DNA from: Berberis thunbergii
Lineage: Eukaryota; Streptophyta; Magnoliopsida; Ranunculales; Berberidaceae
Assembly (NCBI GenBank): GCA_003290165.1
Contig: QNQO01009191.1
Location: 1 to 64,000, forward strand
Direction: 5' to 3'
DNA: 64,000 bases
Positions within the stretch are counted from its first letter, which is position 1; each line of letters begins with the position of its first letter. Positions 1-11,906 of the stretch are shown piece after piece. The translations under genes and the position numbers were made by a program. Under the pieces are notes generated by a model. The model was not told where the DNA came from and did not search any database. It worked only from the letters and a program-made list of their open reading frames with translations.

Positions 1-360
1 GGGGAAATACTTTGACATAAAATTTCTTGTAAATGCATGCCAAGTTGTGATGGTTCCTATCTCTAACAAATTGACCATGACTTCGCCTTATCTTTTAGAG
101 AAAAGGGAAATAATCCATGACGGACTGAATCATCTGAAAAGTTTGGATACTTAAGGGTAGCATAGATTTCAAGAATTCTTTAACATGAATATATGGATCT
201 TCTTTCTCAGAACATTAAATGGAAAGTAATAGATCGATAATGGATGGTTTGAATTCAATACTATTTGCAGTTGTTTTAGGTAAGACAATCCAAGATGGAA
301 CACCACTGGAAAGAGGGGAGAAGTAATCCCTAAAGGCCTTCTCCTCAGCCATCTCCTTTG
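1..360 (-). pseudogene. Tat/Athila-type gag remnant (cut by window edge)
   Basis: Read on the minus strand this gives a broken gag-like protein. Recognisable phrases include PSWIVLPKTTAN, EFKPSIIDLL, EKEDPYIHVKEFL, then a spaced F-SLKDKA-like stretch and GTITTWHAFTRNFMSKYFP. The order matches the retrotransposon gag core of plant Ty3/gypsy Tat/Athila elements (xLPPTTANNFEIKP, PYKHLDEFL, TTWxxLxxxFLxKYFP). There are in-frame stops and at least one frame change, so it is not functional. The identification is from motif order only. It lies downstream, in its own orientation, of the primer site at 1494-1511 and the LTR at 1517-3287, which supports one element. The remainder lies outside the window. 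Confidence 0.6.
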
Positions 361-1493
361 TCTCAAAAGACAAGAAGGGGGAACCTAGCTAGAAAGGTAA
401 CGAGAATTCAAAGAACTCCTCGGGGTCTTTTCAGTTTATCTTACTCTTAGAATCACACACCCATTTACGCATAAACAAATGGACACTGGAGTATCAAAGT
501 TAACACTCCATAATAGGGTTCAATTAAATTTTTTTTATTTATTATAAATGCAAGCCTAACATTTATATTAAGATGATCTAACTCTAAAAAAACAAAGGAA
601 CCATAAACGACACCTAAATGATGTGCAAACAAGCTGAATGACAAATGACCCTAGAATTTTGTTACTAATGCAACTTTGAAATTCAATTTAATTTACCTAA
701 CCATGGGAGAGGCACTGTAATTTCCTATCAGTTCGCTACTACAAAATTGCTACTACCTTTTTTTCACTTTGCAGTTCAAAGTAAAATGTCAGTTCAAGAA
801 CTCTTAATAGATAGGCTATGTTCATTCATTTGACTACTTTAAACTTTCAAAGAGGGATCCTATGAGCGTGAAACCTGTACTTAACATTATCTTGGTACAA
901 ATTTTACAAAGTTAAGGCTTAGGTTTCTAACCCAAAAATAGATGGTGGTTAACTTATCCACGAGAGATGGCATGGAAGTTGCTAATCAATCCTATCATTG
1001 TTCAAATTTTCATGCAATATTTCTTAAAACAACCAAGTGATCACAATAGAAATCGCGTGCAGATGCGGTGGGGAGAAGTTACCTCCAACGTGAACCTCTT
1101 TTGGGTTACTTGCAATGCCTGCTAAAAGTCGAGTTGTCGTCAATCAAAAGCACTGTCCTCCTAACAACTCGATGACTTCTGAGCGTGTCTACGCAAATCA
1201 CAACCTGAAAAGAAAAGTCACAATGCAATCTATATATGTTTTTCCCATTGTATTTCTTTGCTTTGCTATTTTCCTTTCTGCTTGTGTTTCCCGATATATG
1301 GATTTCACTTCGTTCCCACTTGAACTCCTATGAATACATGTGTACGATTTCTGCAAAACAAATGCAACTGGTTAAAACTCAAACTAATAACAAATAAGCA
1401 AGCTACTCCTAACATTTTTCCAAAAAAAAGACAATTAAACCTAAACTATAAACTAGTAAAATCAATCCCTAAACTTCAATTGCACCATTACAA
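361..1493 (-). other. Untranslated leader of the reverse Tat/Athila-type element
   Basis: This AT-rich stretch between the gag remnant and the primer site contains no ORF I recognise. Small ORFs such as 1115-1333 show no family features. Position and length suit the long 5' leader of Tat/Athila elements. This is inference from position. Confidence 0.4.
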
Positions 1494-1511
1494 TCCTCGG
1501 CAACAACGCCA
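1494..1511 (-). other. Degenerate primer-binding site, tRNA-Asp type
   Basis: The reverse complement reads TGGCGTTGTTGCCGAGGA, a degenerate copy of TGGCGCCGTTGCCGGGGA. The latter is the usual Athila/Tat primer site and occurs intact at 19033-19050. It begins five bases inside the inferred LTR end, as expected. Confidence 0.7.
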
Positions 1512-1516
1512 ATACT

Positions 1517-3287
1517 TGATGCAGATTTTACTAGCATAAATTAATAGGCTAGTTTAACCTAATTATACCACAAGTGCATAGTTGCCTAACTATCAGACAA
1601 TGGCAAATACAGGTCGATCCCACGAGAATTGAAGACAAAATTGAAAACTAAGACCTATTTAGACTAATTTAAATTGGGGGTTGCAACAACATGAAATTTC
1701 TAAACTAATGGAAAGTAGAACAACAATTGAAAATTGAAGTTGAGAATAAAAAAGAGAGATGCTATGGCTTTCAAATCATCCATCAAGTTTATAAAATTAT
1801 ACTAATGTCAATTATTGTCCCCTAGCAATGAAGTTGATTGATTTTAGCAAAGATGCAAACCCCTAGCATTAATTGTTTGTTTAAGGCACAACTAATCACA
1901 AGTTTAACTATTACGAATAAAATATGCTTAAACATAAACATAGAATAATCTAACTAGCATAGATGCATGACATACACGGTGAAAGTAACATGTGTTTGTC
2001 ACAAATCAATCCATCGTTAAACCAAACAATGTGTCATAGAATAAAAAGACAAATAAATTCTACTTAAGGCTAAGGAATCACCAAACGTCTTAGCGAAAGA
2101 TTTAAGAAAGATCATGGTGAGTTGTGGTGATCGAGACAATAGCATGTGGTGAACTCCATTTTCCCAAGGAAACGTGCTCCACCAAAGAAATGTGGATGTT
2201 GTGATGGTGTGTGCAAGACAAAACATTGGGATGTGATAGCAAAAGAGATTTAAGTCTTTTTCCTTCCTTCTTATTCTTCTTCCCTATGATCTCTTTCCCT
2301 AATTTCAGATGCAACCTGCCGCTCGATTGTTGTGGTTTGTTAAGAGAGTAAGGTGAAGAGGTGTCTACGTGCGGTGCAAGAAAATAGCTCTGGTGAGGCG
2401 AGAGAGTGAGGTCGGAGATGAGGTGGTGTGGTGGTGGATAAGGAGATGGAAGAAAAAGGGGGTTGTCTGTTGAGAATGATGCTGAGGAAGAATAGGAGAG
2501 AATGCTCGGATCGAGATGGTTGTATGGAGGTGATGGCGATGTGGTGAGGTGGAAGAGCAAAGCACAATGGAGATTGTTCGTGATGAGGGAAAAAAGGTAT
2601 GATGGATCAGCGGAGGACGAGATGAGAGGTGACGGGGAGGAGGCAAGGTCAAGATTGGCTACAAGGTGGGTGGCTATGTTCGTTTGGATGTGATGTGGCT
2701 TGCAAGGTAATGAAAGGTGGTTGTTGTAGGAAGGAAAATGAAAACATGGAATGAGAAGGTGTTGATGGCGTGAAGGTGGTTATGTCTGAGGAATAAGAGA
2801 TGATGACGAGATGGCTCGTCTCTGTGTGGGTGGCCGAAACGAGATGGAGGCGAGAAGATTGGTGGTTGCTGGTCCTTTTTAGTGAGCGACAATTTTCGAC
2901 AAAGGAGGATGATGAGTATGTTCTTTGGTAGCATGAAAAAAAAGGAGATGAAAATGAGGCATCGAAGACCGAGTGTTTTATTTGGCAGGAAGAGGAGTAG
3001 ATATGTTTTGGTTTGGATTTGGACTTAGGTTTAGGTTTGAGAATGAGTTTGGTTTGGATGGGCTTTGGCATGCGAAATTATTGTGGCGATTTGCAATTTC
3101 ACTCGTCATTTTGTACGCCATTCAAACCTATCAAATAATTGTTTTCTAAGGTGCCGCATTTATACGATTTCATCTTTTAAGTTTCAAATCTACAAAACAT
3201 GAAAATGAATAATTAGAATAAATACAATATTCGAAATACAAACAAGTATAAATTATAGGAAATTAAGTATAAATTACGTGAATATCA
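1517..3287 (-). repeat. 5' LTR of the reverse Tat/Athila-type element
   Basis: The LTR boundary was set by homology within the window. On the minus strand it begins TGATATTCACGTAATTTATA at 3287, resembling the start TGATAATCACATAATTATAA at 17026. It ends next to the primer site. The U5 part, with 'gggatcgacctgtatttgcc' in reverse, parallels 18922-18945 of the plus-strand element. ORFs within 2017-3071 are low-complexity translations of the GA-rich/CT-rich part of this LTR and are not genes. The second LTR is outside the window. Confidence 0.65.
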
Positions 3288-3316
3288 AACAAAAACAATG
3301 TATGTAGAGTGCTAAC
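3288..3316. other. Short spacer ending in a candidate copia target-site duplication
   Basis: Only 29 bases separate the Tat-type LTR from the copia LTR. The last five, CTAAC (3312-3316), are one mismatch from CCAAC at 23058-23062, which follows the other copia LTR. Confidence 0.4.
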
Positions 3317-3766
3317 TGTTGGAATTTGTATTTCCATATTTATTGAATGAGTAATCGTACAATGAGTTTATGTAAGTCTTTAGACCAACAAATGTGTTGG
3401 TTCATATTGTGTCTTTGGGAGCAGGTACGTAGTGTTTCATTGCTATAAGTAGAAATCTTAAATTTGCCATTTGAGATATCCAAAATATTAGCAATTCATC
3501 ATTACACAACCACCTAGCTCACAGAAGAAGAGTTTACATACAAATCAAACAGGTTCGTTCATGTTCATCTCAAAACGAATTCTTATTTCTATTCGCTTTG
3601 AGTTTCTATCCTAAAGTGCATTAGGAACAGAGATGAATCTGTTGTATCTTGGGATATTAACGACCATCACGTTGTACCGAGATGGGTCGAATATTGTCTT
3701 AAGGACATTGAATTAAGCAAGCATCAAATTATCCTATCCCCTCACTGTTATAGATTGTATTCAACA
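3317..3766 (+). repeat. Ty1/copia 5' LTR
   Basis: The segment starts TGTTGG and ends TTCAACA, the normal TG...CA form. It aligns almost end to end with 22583-23057. Shared blocks include accaacaaatgtgttggttc, gatatccaaaatattagcaa and cctaaagtgcattaggaaca. By eye the two are clearly related but diverged by substitutions and small indels. This one is about 450 bp, the other about 475 bp. A degenerate tRNA-iMet-like site (ttgtatcagttt, near 3787) follows it. Confidence 0.85.
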
Positions 3767-4351
3767 ATCTTAAGACAATATTATAACTTGTATCAGTTTC
3801 ATACTTTCATAGAACTCTAGCCAAACATATCCAAAGTACTAAAAACTCTGGTCAAATTCAAAGTCTAGAACTTTGGTCAATAGATGTTTGGTTTTCAGAC
3901 TTTGAGTCTGTGTTGTAAATTATACATAGCCATACATATCCAAAGCACTAAAACTTAGGTCAAGTCCAAACTACAAACTTTTTGGTCAAATCCTAACTAC
4001 AAACTTTGGTCAAAACGTGTTGGCTTACAGACTTCAAGTAATTATCATCTACTATTTAGTACATTAACTTTTATTTGTGCAAATTTGTTTAACACACTGT
4101 TTTGTATAATACGTGTTTTTATTTATACAATTAATCTCAACATATTGTTTTGTACAGTAAGTTTTAAAGTTTATATATTTAGAACTCTATCAATATTACT
4201 GTTTTTATTAGAGTAATTTGTACAAATTAGATACAGAGTTTATATAATAATAACTTTGATTAAGATATTGTTTTTACAGTACTTAGTCTAATTAAATTGT
4301 CCGTGTGACAAAATTTGATTTATTTGTATTATTACTAATAACAAGTAAATT
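3767..4351 (+). other. Copia untranslated leader
   Basis: The leader between the LTR and gag is AT-rich. It carries imperfect repeats of 'caaactttggtcaaa' and 'agactt(t/c)(g/a)agt' around 3835-4040. I see no coding potential. Confidence 0.5.
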
Positions 4352-5130
4352 ATGTTTTTCTATGTGTCAAACAGAAACATAAGAGATAAAAACGAAACCA
4401 GTGTAATTGCTGGGGTGACATCTGGAGTGACTAAAATTCTTGCTCATGATAGGCCAGAGAATTTTAAAGGAGTTGGTTTTAAAACATGGCAGAGCAAGAT
4501 GTTGTTTTACTTCACAACATTGGGTTTGGCAAAGTTTCTTACCGAAGATGAACTAAAGCCAAAAGATGGAGAAACCCAAGAGACCCACAAGGAAGTGTTC
4601 ATCACAATTGAAGCATGGAAGCATTCTGACTTCTAGTGCCGAAACTACATGTTGAATCCGCTGGATGAAGTTTTGTACAAAGTCTATAGTACTATAAACA
4701 ATGCTAAGGACTTGTGGGGAGCATTGGAAAAGAAGCATAAAACGATGGATGTTGGACTAAAAAAATTTGTCATCGACAAGTTATGGATTAGAAAATGGCT
4801 GATGCTAAAACTGTCATTATCCAGATCCAAGAAATCCAAATTCTCATTCATGAAATGCAGGCTGAAGGCCACGTCATCAGTGAATCTTTCCAAGTTGCTG
4901 CTATTATTGGGAAGCTCCTTCTAATTGGAAAGATTTCAAGCAATATCTGAAACACAAGAGTAAGGAGATGAATCTTGAAGACTTAATCATCCACATAAAG
5001 ATTGAGGAAGACAATCGAAGAACAAACAAGCGCACACCGGTTGAAACAAAAGCGCATGTCATCGAGATTTCAAAGCAGCAAAAGAACTCTCACAAAAGGA
5101 AGCGATCCTCGAAGAATGAGAAAATGACAT
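4352..5130 (+). pseudogene. Ty1/copia gag (UBN2-type), broken
   Basis: The segment encodes the copia capsid protein, which packages the element RNA in virus-like particles. Visible in order: RPENFKGVGFKTWQSKM (N-terminal gag signature), LNPLDEVLYKVYSTI and AKDLWGALEKK (UBN2-like middle), then after a frame change [27 protein letters not shown] and IKIEEDNRR. It is split by a stop after residue 94 (near 4634) and by frameshifts near 4790 and 4880. No clear zinc knuckle survives; a weak Cys-containing stretch lies near 5180-5215. Not functional. Confidence 0.85.
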
Positions 5131-5221
5131 AAACCCCAAAAGCCATGCAAACTTTAAAAGGTTCAAGGGCTCTTACTATGTTTGTCGCAAAAAGAGGCAT
5201 CATGCAAAGTATTCCGAAACC

Positions 5222-6445
5222 GTGAAGATAAAGATCAACAAAAAGCAATTTTCTCCAGCGAACTTATTAGAAGCTCTTGCATGTCTAATCGAAAGGTTAC
5301 ACATTAGCCCCAATGTATCTGAGGTTAACCTCATTAATCATCCTCGCACATGGTGGCTCAAGACATCGGTGCCACCCGCCACATCTTCAGCGATAGGACC
5401 ATGTTTTCAACTTATGAGAAGTTGAATAATGATGACATGTCTTCATGGGAAATGAATCAGTCTCAGCAATTGAAGGCAAGGGAAATGTGTTATTAAAATA
5501 TATCTCAAGCAAGAACGTTAAGATGAAATATGTCTTGCATGTTCCAGAGATTAAGAAAAATTTAATCTCCGGTTCTCTTCTGGTAGAGAATAACTTTAAA
5601 ATAGTTTTTGAGTCAGGTAAATTTGTCTTGTAAAAAAAGGAATATATGTGGGACATGGTTACCTTACATATGGTCTTTTCAAGGCCAATGCGATGGTCAT
5701 TAATAATGCAAAATTTGTTTCTCATTTGCTTGAGTCCCCTTTACTGTGGCATGATAGACTAGAATATGTGAATTTTAAGAAAATGAAAAAGTTGGCTAGT
5801 CTAGGGTTAATCCCTAAATTTGATAATAAATCACAACACAAATACAAGGTTTGTGTGGAAGCACAAAGAAACACTGGAATTTTGGGTTTAGTACACACCG
5901 ATTTATGTGATTTCAAATCAATTCCTACTCGAGGTGTGAAGAGATATTTTATCACATTTATCGATGATTGTTCATGGTATTATTATGTGTATTATTAAAT
6001 AGCAAAGACGAAGCAATCAATGCGGTTGGAAATACAAAACTGATGTTGAAAATCAGTTAAATAAAAATATTAAAATAGATCTGATAGAGGCGGTGGGTAT
6101 GAATCTCCATTTACAGAGATTTATAAATAAAATGGTATTATACACCAAACTACTGTTCCTTACTCACCACAATCAAATGGAGTTGTTGAAAGGAAAAATA
6201 GAACCTTGAAAGACATGATTAGTACTATGCTTATCAACTCCGGTCTACTTGAGAACTTGTTGAGGAAAGTACTACATGTGGCAAATTGTATTTTAAATCG
6301 AGTGCTCCACAAGAATTTGATCAATTACCATATGAGATATGGAAAGGTAGATGACCATCCTATAAATACATTAAGTGTGGGGGTACTTAGTGAAGGTTTA
6401 TGTTCAATCACCCAAAAGAAACAAACTATGAGCAAAAACCGTTGA
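5222..6445 (+). pseudogene. Ty1/copia protease and integrase region, broken
   Basis: Pieces in different frames give a copia pol order. First comes a protease-like segment with ATRHIFSDRTMFSTYE and [17 protein letters not shown], then [14 protein letters not shown]. The GAG-pre-integrase signature LLWHDRLEYVNFKKMKKLASL follows around 5735-5800. The integrase start is LGLVHTDLCDFKSIPTRGVK with FITFIDDCSWYYYVYY. After a stop near 5998 the core resumes near 6160-6240 with the region around the catalytic Glu (SPQSNGVVERKNRT-like) and DMISTML. The HHCC finger has decayed to KYKVCVEA. Multiple stops and frameshifts rule out function. Confidence 0.82.
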
Positions 6446-7672
6446 TTGTTATTTTTAGAAATGCCGAAAATAACTGTGCATATAGGTTTTTGGTGTTTAA
6501 ATATAATAATTGATATTCACGTTAATACTATTTTTGTGTCTAGAGATGCAGTATTTTTTGAGATTGTATTTCCTCATAGGAAATATTACATAGAATCAAC
6601 ACCACGTATGACTTTTGAGTAGTTTAGTGTTTCAAAAAGAACACATGAGGTGTCAAATGAAGGGAGTGAGCAAAATATCAATTCTAATAGAATTAGAAAT
6701 GTTGACTTCCTTAGACGTAGCAAGAGAGCTTGGAAATTGGTTGATCTTCCTCCTAGACATAAACCAATTGGGTGCAAATGAATCATCAAGCGTAAAATGA
6801 AATTTGATGGTTCCATTGATAAATTCAAATCTCGATTAATAGCTAAAGGGTATAGTAAAAAAGAAGACTTAGACTATTTTGACACTTATTCTCCGGTGAC
6901 TAGGATAACATCAATTAGGATGTTAATTGTCGTCGCAACACTTTACAATTTGAAAATTCACCCAATGGATGTAAAATCTGCTTTCTTGAATGGAGAATTA
7001 AATATGGAAATATATATGGATCAACTGGAAGGGGTCCGTGACAAAGGACACGATCACAAAGTATGTAAACTTGTTGGATCCTTATATAATCTAAAACGAG
7101 CTCCCAAACAATGGCATGAGAAGTTTGATGGAGTTATGTTGAAAAATGGATTCAACATAAACGAGTTTGACACGTGTGTCTACATAAAGAAAATCAATAA
7201 TGCCTATGTGATAGTTTGTCTTTATGTTGATGATATGCTTATCTATGAGACTAATAGTCAGGTTATTAAGTCCACCAAGCTTATGCTCACTGAACATTTC
7301 GATATGAAATATCTAGGTGAAGTAGACGTAATTTTGGGAATCAAAATATTGCAAAAACACCTGATGGGTTAGCTTTGTCTCAATCAAAATATTACATTGA
7401 GAATGTAATAGATAATTTCAAACAATACGGAACCAAGAAATCTAATAATCTATTCCATCCATCCCATGTGCTACATAAGCATACAGGTCCAAGTGTTTCA
7501 CAACTTGAGTACTCTTGCATTATTGGAAATTTAATGTATATGATGAATTGTACGAGACTTGATATAGCTTATGCTGTGAGTAGAATAAGCAGATATACTT
7601 GTAAACTAAGTAAAGCTCACTTGCATGTTTTGCTATTTGAAAAATACTTAAAACTATGCATTGCACTATGGT
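6446..7672 (+). pseudogene. Ty1/copia reverse transcriptase, broken; RNase H missing
   Basis: The best-preserved part runs 6797-7372. It starts with KFDGSIDKFKSRLIAKGYSK, continues with FDTYSPVTRITSIRMLIVVA and MDVKSAFLNGELNMEIYM, and holds the catalytic YVDDMLI at about 7223. A frameshift near 7372 moves the C-terminal part (LSQSKYYIENVI, then DIAYAVSRISRYT) into 7375-7660. The copia sequence stops near 7672, where RNase H would begin. The sequence after that belongs to another element. The missing RNase H is not found beside the 3' copia tail at 22043 either. Confidence 0.88.
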
Positions 7673-8605
7673 AGACGATGTAGTCGAATCTTTCTCTCCT
7701 TGACCTTGACCTGCACAGGGAACAAAAGTGAGCCAAGGACCACCATTGTGGTGGTCGATGACACTCCAATGCTAAAGTCAGACAAGGCTTGGGAAATGCT
7801 TAAAGTTGTAATTTGGGTTATGTAGCGTACCTTTTTTCATCAACCCTGTGTCTTATTTATAATGCGAAAGTCCTCATTCAGCTAGGCCTTTGGTGGCGTA
7901 GTTTAGGAAAAGAGATCTTGCTGGAGATCCTTCCTAGTTGGAAATCGTCCATGTTGGAGAGTTTCCCTACACGACTTGTGCTCCTAGATCTGTGGGAGAG
8001 GTTTCTTTTTGGAGTGTTGTCCATGCAAGGAAGTTTTCATGCACGACTTATACTCTGGTAGATGTTTGCTAGTTGGATCCGATGTATTGTTGGCCTGCTC
8101 GTCTTAAGTGATCCCTTGATACTTGCCTGATTAGGCCTTACGGGTATTGGGCTTTACCGTGTGACATGTGGGCTTAGTAGGGCACCTTAGGGTTTCAGCC
8201 GAAATGGGCTTAATATTATATGGGCTTCACTAGATCAATTAGGCGATCATGCTCGCCTTACTCTGCTGATGAGATCATCGTGACACGAATACGACGTAGA
8301 TTGAAGGACGATTTGGTGTATCATCAACTACTCCCTCGAGTTAGTGGGCCATCACGTTAGTCCACTAAGTCACTTCAATAAGAAGTATACAGTCGAGATG
8401 ATTGAATCTGAAACATCGTCTCGAGTGGCGCACATCACTAAATGAGCACGTGACAGCTCGAAAAAAGGCACGACTCCCTGGTTCTATATAAGTTGTCGTC
8501 TCTGAATAGGAGAGTTTCTTTACTTTTATAATTTTTCTAAAACTCCTTTATGCTTTCTTGCTTCAAGTGCATTAAAAAGTTCAAACTTTTTTTCATGGAG
8601 GACAA
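7673..8605 (+). other. LTR/leader-like sequence of a PF04195-type element
   Basis: Base composition changes at the junction with copia: this stretch is more GC-balanced. Features include 'tgacctgcacagggaacaaa' (near 7710), a GGC-CTTAGG-rich middle and a TATA-like 'tctatataag' near 8483. It looks like an LTR plus leader of a large non-autonomous retrotransposon. I could not fix LTR edges or find a second copy. The assignment rests on adjacency to the gag-like segment that follows. Confidence 0.4.
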
Positions 8606-9876
8606 TGTCGAACTCACCTCTAGATAGGAGCTGTCTCATGCATGCCTTAACTTTATCGGGAGAAGAAGGATGGCGAATCCGATTTGGTTAACGCCTGGAA
8701 CTTACTCCCTTGGGGCGCTACCCAAAGTCCGTTAACGCCTCCGCAAGGGTTCATCGCCTTGCATAAAGGCATGTTTCAATTCGTGGTTCGCTTTCCAGTT
8801 CCGAAAGATATTTGGCGCTTCTTGGCGTATTTTTGCATTCCTCCCACTCTGATGGTACCGAACGAATTCAAGACCTTGATTGTTGTTCTTATCAGGGTGA
8901 AGGATGTTGGTCTTCGTTTAAACTCTGTAGGTAATCCATTTGCTGACTTCACATCACCTGAACGGCCACGGAGCCTATTGGCTGAGTACATCAAATTGCT
9001 TGGGTTCGCTATCAGATGATTTTAAGTTATGGTAGAAGTATTGTTTTCTGGCTTCTTCGGACTCTTTGTACTTTAAGCTGGAGGGCGTCCGATTGTCTGA
9101 TACTTCAAATTTGATTGCAGTGAGCATAATATCCCTCCTCTTTTTTGTCTAATCTTCGCGGATGTTGATATGTCATTTTATTATTTTTTGCTGAGAAATT
9201 TGTAACTCCAACTCTTACTGAAGACGAGTCAATGAAAAAGGCGTTCAATAAGCTTTCTTTTATGACCATTGAAGAGGTTATGGCTTTGAGCAACATCGTG
9301 CGGAACGGGTTGTTCGAGTACTGTCATGTGGCTCCTATTTTGTTTAGGTCATTGCCGAAAGAAGTCAGCAGCATTCTTTCAAAGAAGAAAAATTTGACGA
9401 TGCCTAGCCTTACGAGGCAGTCCGAGTTGGAGGCGACTCTGCCACCCATTTGTCCACCCAAGAGGAAGCGAGTTGGTTAAAAGACTGATTCTTCTTCTGA
9501 TCTGCTGGTTCCTTTGGAAAATGAAGTGACCATTGTGGAACATATAATTAACTAGTCCGCACAAGAGATTGTTCTGGGAAAGCAGGGTGTTGTGTTTGAG
9601 CCTCTTGCTTTTTTCGTTGTCCTGGAAAGGGATCATTTGGAGGTGGCGGCTGCCACCGAATCTATTCATGTTCCCCGTTCTACTGAAGCCACCGCCTTTG
9701 GAAGTGGATCTTATCCCTTTATCTTACCCTTAGACCCAAGTGCTTAGCATCGGGCTGAACCTCTAGTTGATAAGGCTTCGACTGTGGAACTAGTATCTAT
9801 GAAGGGTCCCCTCAAAGGAATAGTGTCGATATCCAAGGGCAATGTGGGCGTGTTATTGGATCAGAGTGAGCTGCAC
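8606..9876 (+). pseudogene. PF04195-like ('putative gypsy type transposon') gag region, first part
   Basis: Translation in shifting frames starts with MSNSPLDRSCLMHALTLSGE at 8606 and then gives PQGFIALHKGMFQFVVRFPVP with a following IPPTLMVPNEFKTLIVVLIR. Plant PF04195 proteins have the same pattern: GYVTLYxxxFxxxLRFPLPxF, then QLxPNxxxxLVGFxxL. Downstream, 9232-9478 encodes SMKKAFNKLSFMTIEEVM and PPKRKRVG, the linker of such proteins. Stops and shifts break the frame repeatedly. The segment is interrupted by CACTA element 1 at 9880 and continues at 16651. Confidence 0.6.
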
Positions 9877-10059
9877 CCTCACTACAACACAAATGCCCAA
9901 TAATAGCATTTGTTAATAGCGGTTTTACTAAATACGCTATCAAAGATCAAATTTTTGGCGTAAACAAAAATGAAAACGCTACAAAAAAAGGTAGGATTTT
10001 TGGCGCTCGCTTCCGTCCTCCCTCGTTTTACTGGGCGCTCGAGTTAGATAGAGCTCGAT

Positions 10060-10265
10060 GAAACTCCACCCTCCCCTCAATCTCGTCGTCTCCCTCACTG
10101 ATTGCTCCCTCATCTCGCCATCTCCCTCCCTGTTCTCTCCATATCTCCATCTCCCTCACTGCTCCCTCCATTTCGCCATCTCCCTCACTGCTCCCTCCAT
10201 CTCTCCATCGCCCTCACTGCTCTCTCCATATCTTCATCTCCATCTCTCCGTCGCCCTCCCTCTTT
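10060..10265 (+). repeat. CT-rich imperfect tandem repeat
   Basis: Repeating units of the type 'ccatctccctcactgctccc' run across about 200 bp. The small ORFs over it in two frames (10058-10303 and 10102-10290) only translate the repeat. It could be a UTR-like part of the element leader upstream of the WNK fragment. Confidence 0.6.
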
Positions 10266-10320
10266 CGATATTTATGTTCTTCATTTATGATATTTGGTTC
10301 TAATTTTGTTGGTTTTTCAG

Positions 10321-10950
10321 TACAATGAGATCCTTGGGAAAGGAGCTTCAAAGACAGTGTAAGAAACTTAAAACCCCATTTGTTATTTTTTCATCCCTTT
10401 TTGAGATTTTGAAGAAATTTCAGTTTTTTATGAGAACTTTTGCAGTTTTATGAGATGGGTATATGTTGATTTAGTTCTATGTTGGTGAGTTTTCTTCCTT
10501 TTTGGTTTTGGGTGTTGCAGTTACAGAGCTTTTGATAAGTTCGAAGGGATTGAAGTGGCTTGGAACCAAGTCAAGCTGTATGATTTCCTTCAGAGCCCTG
10601 AGGATCTTGAGAGGCTTTACTGTGAAATCCATCTTCTCAAGACCTTGAAGCACAAAAACATCATGAAATTTTACACCTCTTGGGTTGATACGGCCAATAG
10701 GAACATCTATTTTGTAACTGAGATGTTCACTTCTGGGACTCTGAGACTCTGAGACAGTAAGTTTTCATGGGATTTCATTGATTTCCATTTTCAGTGTTTA
10801 TGAGTATGGTACTTGAGATTTGGAATTTAGGGTTGTAATGTTTTTTGTAATTTTGATTCTCTTTTGATTAGATATAGGCAGAAGCACAAGAGGGTAAACA
10901 TTAGAGCAGTGAAGCATTGGTATAGACAAATCTTGAAAGAACTAATAGTG
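10321..10950 (+). pseudogene. Captured WNK protein kinase fragment (three exons)
   Basis: Exon 1 (about 10321-10358) gives YNEILGKGASKTV, the glycine-rich loop, after a good acceptor (ggtttttcag). Exon 2 (about 10521-10758) gives [37 protein letters not shown] and [13 protein letters not shown]. Exon 3 (from about 10873) gives RQKHKRVNIRAVKHWYRQIL. The VAWNQVKL stretch, lacking the usual subdomain II lysine, is the hallmark of WNK ('with no lysine') kinases. The catalytic loop and everything after it are missing. At the end of exon 2 an 8-bp repeat (actctgag) shifts the frame into a stop. The fragment therefore cannot make an active kinase. Confidence 0.93.
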
Positions 10951-10959
10951 AACTCCTAT

Positions 10960-11900
10960 TTGTTAAAGTTTGCCTATAATCAATAGTCAGTGCCATGGAG
11001 AACTCCTATTTGTTCACGAATAACTGCAACTATAACTGTATGTTCTTTTGGAAAGGAATAAGGAGGTTTTCTTTAATTGTTTATTGTTTATTTAGTTTGT
11101 TCATTGCTTTATATGAGATATTATTAACTATTCTTTTGGTGCCTTAATGGCTAAACAAGTCATGCCATTTCGATGGTATACAAGTAGCACATGTTAAGGA
11201 AATATGATGAAAGGGTCTTTCCTTGTAAGCAATACATTGCTAGTAAAGTTCCTTTTTTGTTTATTTCTTGTTAGGTTAATGTGACTCTTTCTTATATTAG
11301 TCCACAAGTTTTTCTCTACCTACTTAATCTTTTGATGCAATCTATATGTTTTGTTCCATTAAAAAAAGATTGGAACCAAGTGCAACTTCATTTTCAGTGT
11401 GTATCATGTCATTGGGGTGCAGTGAAGCGCCGAAGGAAGTTCATTTGGAGTTTCTTCTAGTGCTTTGTTGTAGTTGTATTAGTAGCAATCGGTTATTTAT
11501 TAGCCTCTTATCTCGTCTTTTAAATGAATCAATTTTTACCTTTTCAGTAGGTAATTATGCTATTTTCTGTTTTTATTTTAAAACTTGATTTTCGCAATGC
11601 TAAGGTGATAAAATGTATGTTTTAGCTTTCTTTTGTTTCAATATAATTTTGATTCTTATTGGTGCCTTTCTAAAATAGAGTCTAATAGCAACTAATTTTG
11701 TTTATAATGATGACGCCATGAATGTTCTTGAATTGGTTGTCTTGCACTCTTGCCCTTTATAAGTCGTATTTGCATCATCACCCTGTTGTTGTATTTATTG
11801 TAAATTTTCACTTTCCTAAATTTTGTATAGTTTCTATGAGAGGTATTAATAACAATTGAAATATTGATTCCTTTCTTCCATTTCCACTATGCTTGCGTAC
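10960..11900 (+). other. No gene recognised (inside CACTA 1)
   Basis: AT-rich sequence between the WNK and H+-pyrophosphatase fragments. It looks like intron or intergenic sequence. The ORF 11346-11588 shows no family features. Confidence 0.4.
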
Positions 11901-11906
11901 TTTTTA

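Noticed and set aside
2017..3071. Several overlapping minus-strand ORFs
   Set aside because: They overlap in different frames over GA/TG-rich LTR sequence and give Ser/His/Pro-rich peptides without motifs.
10555..10752. A short functional kinase gene
   Set aside because: It is one exon of the WNK fragment and lacks the catalytic loop, DFG and activation segment.
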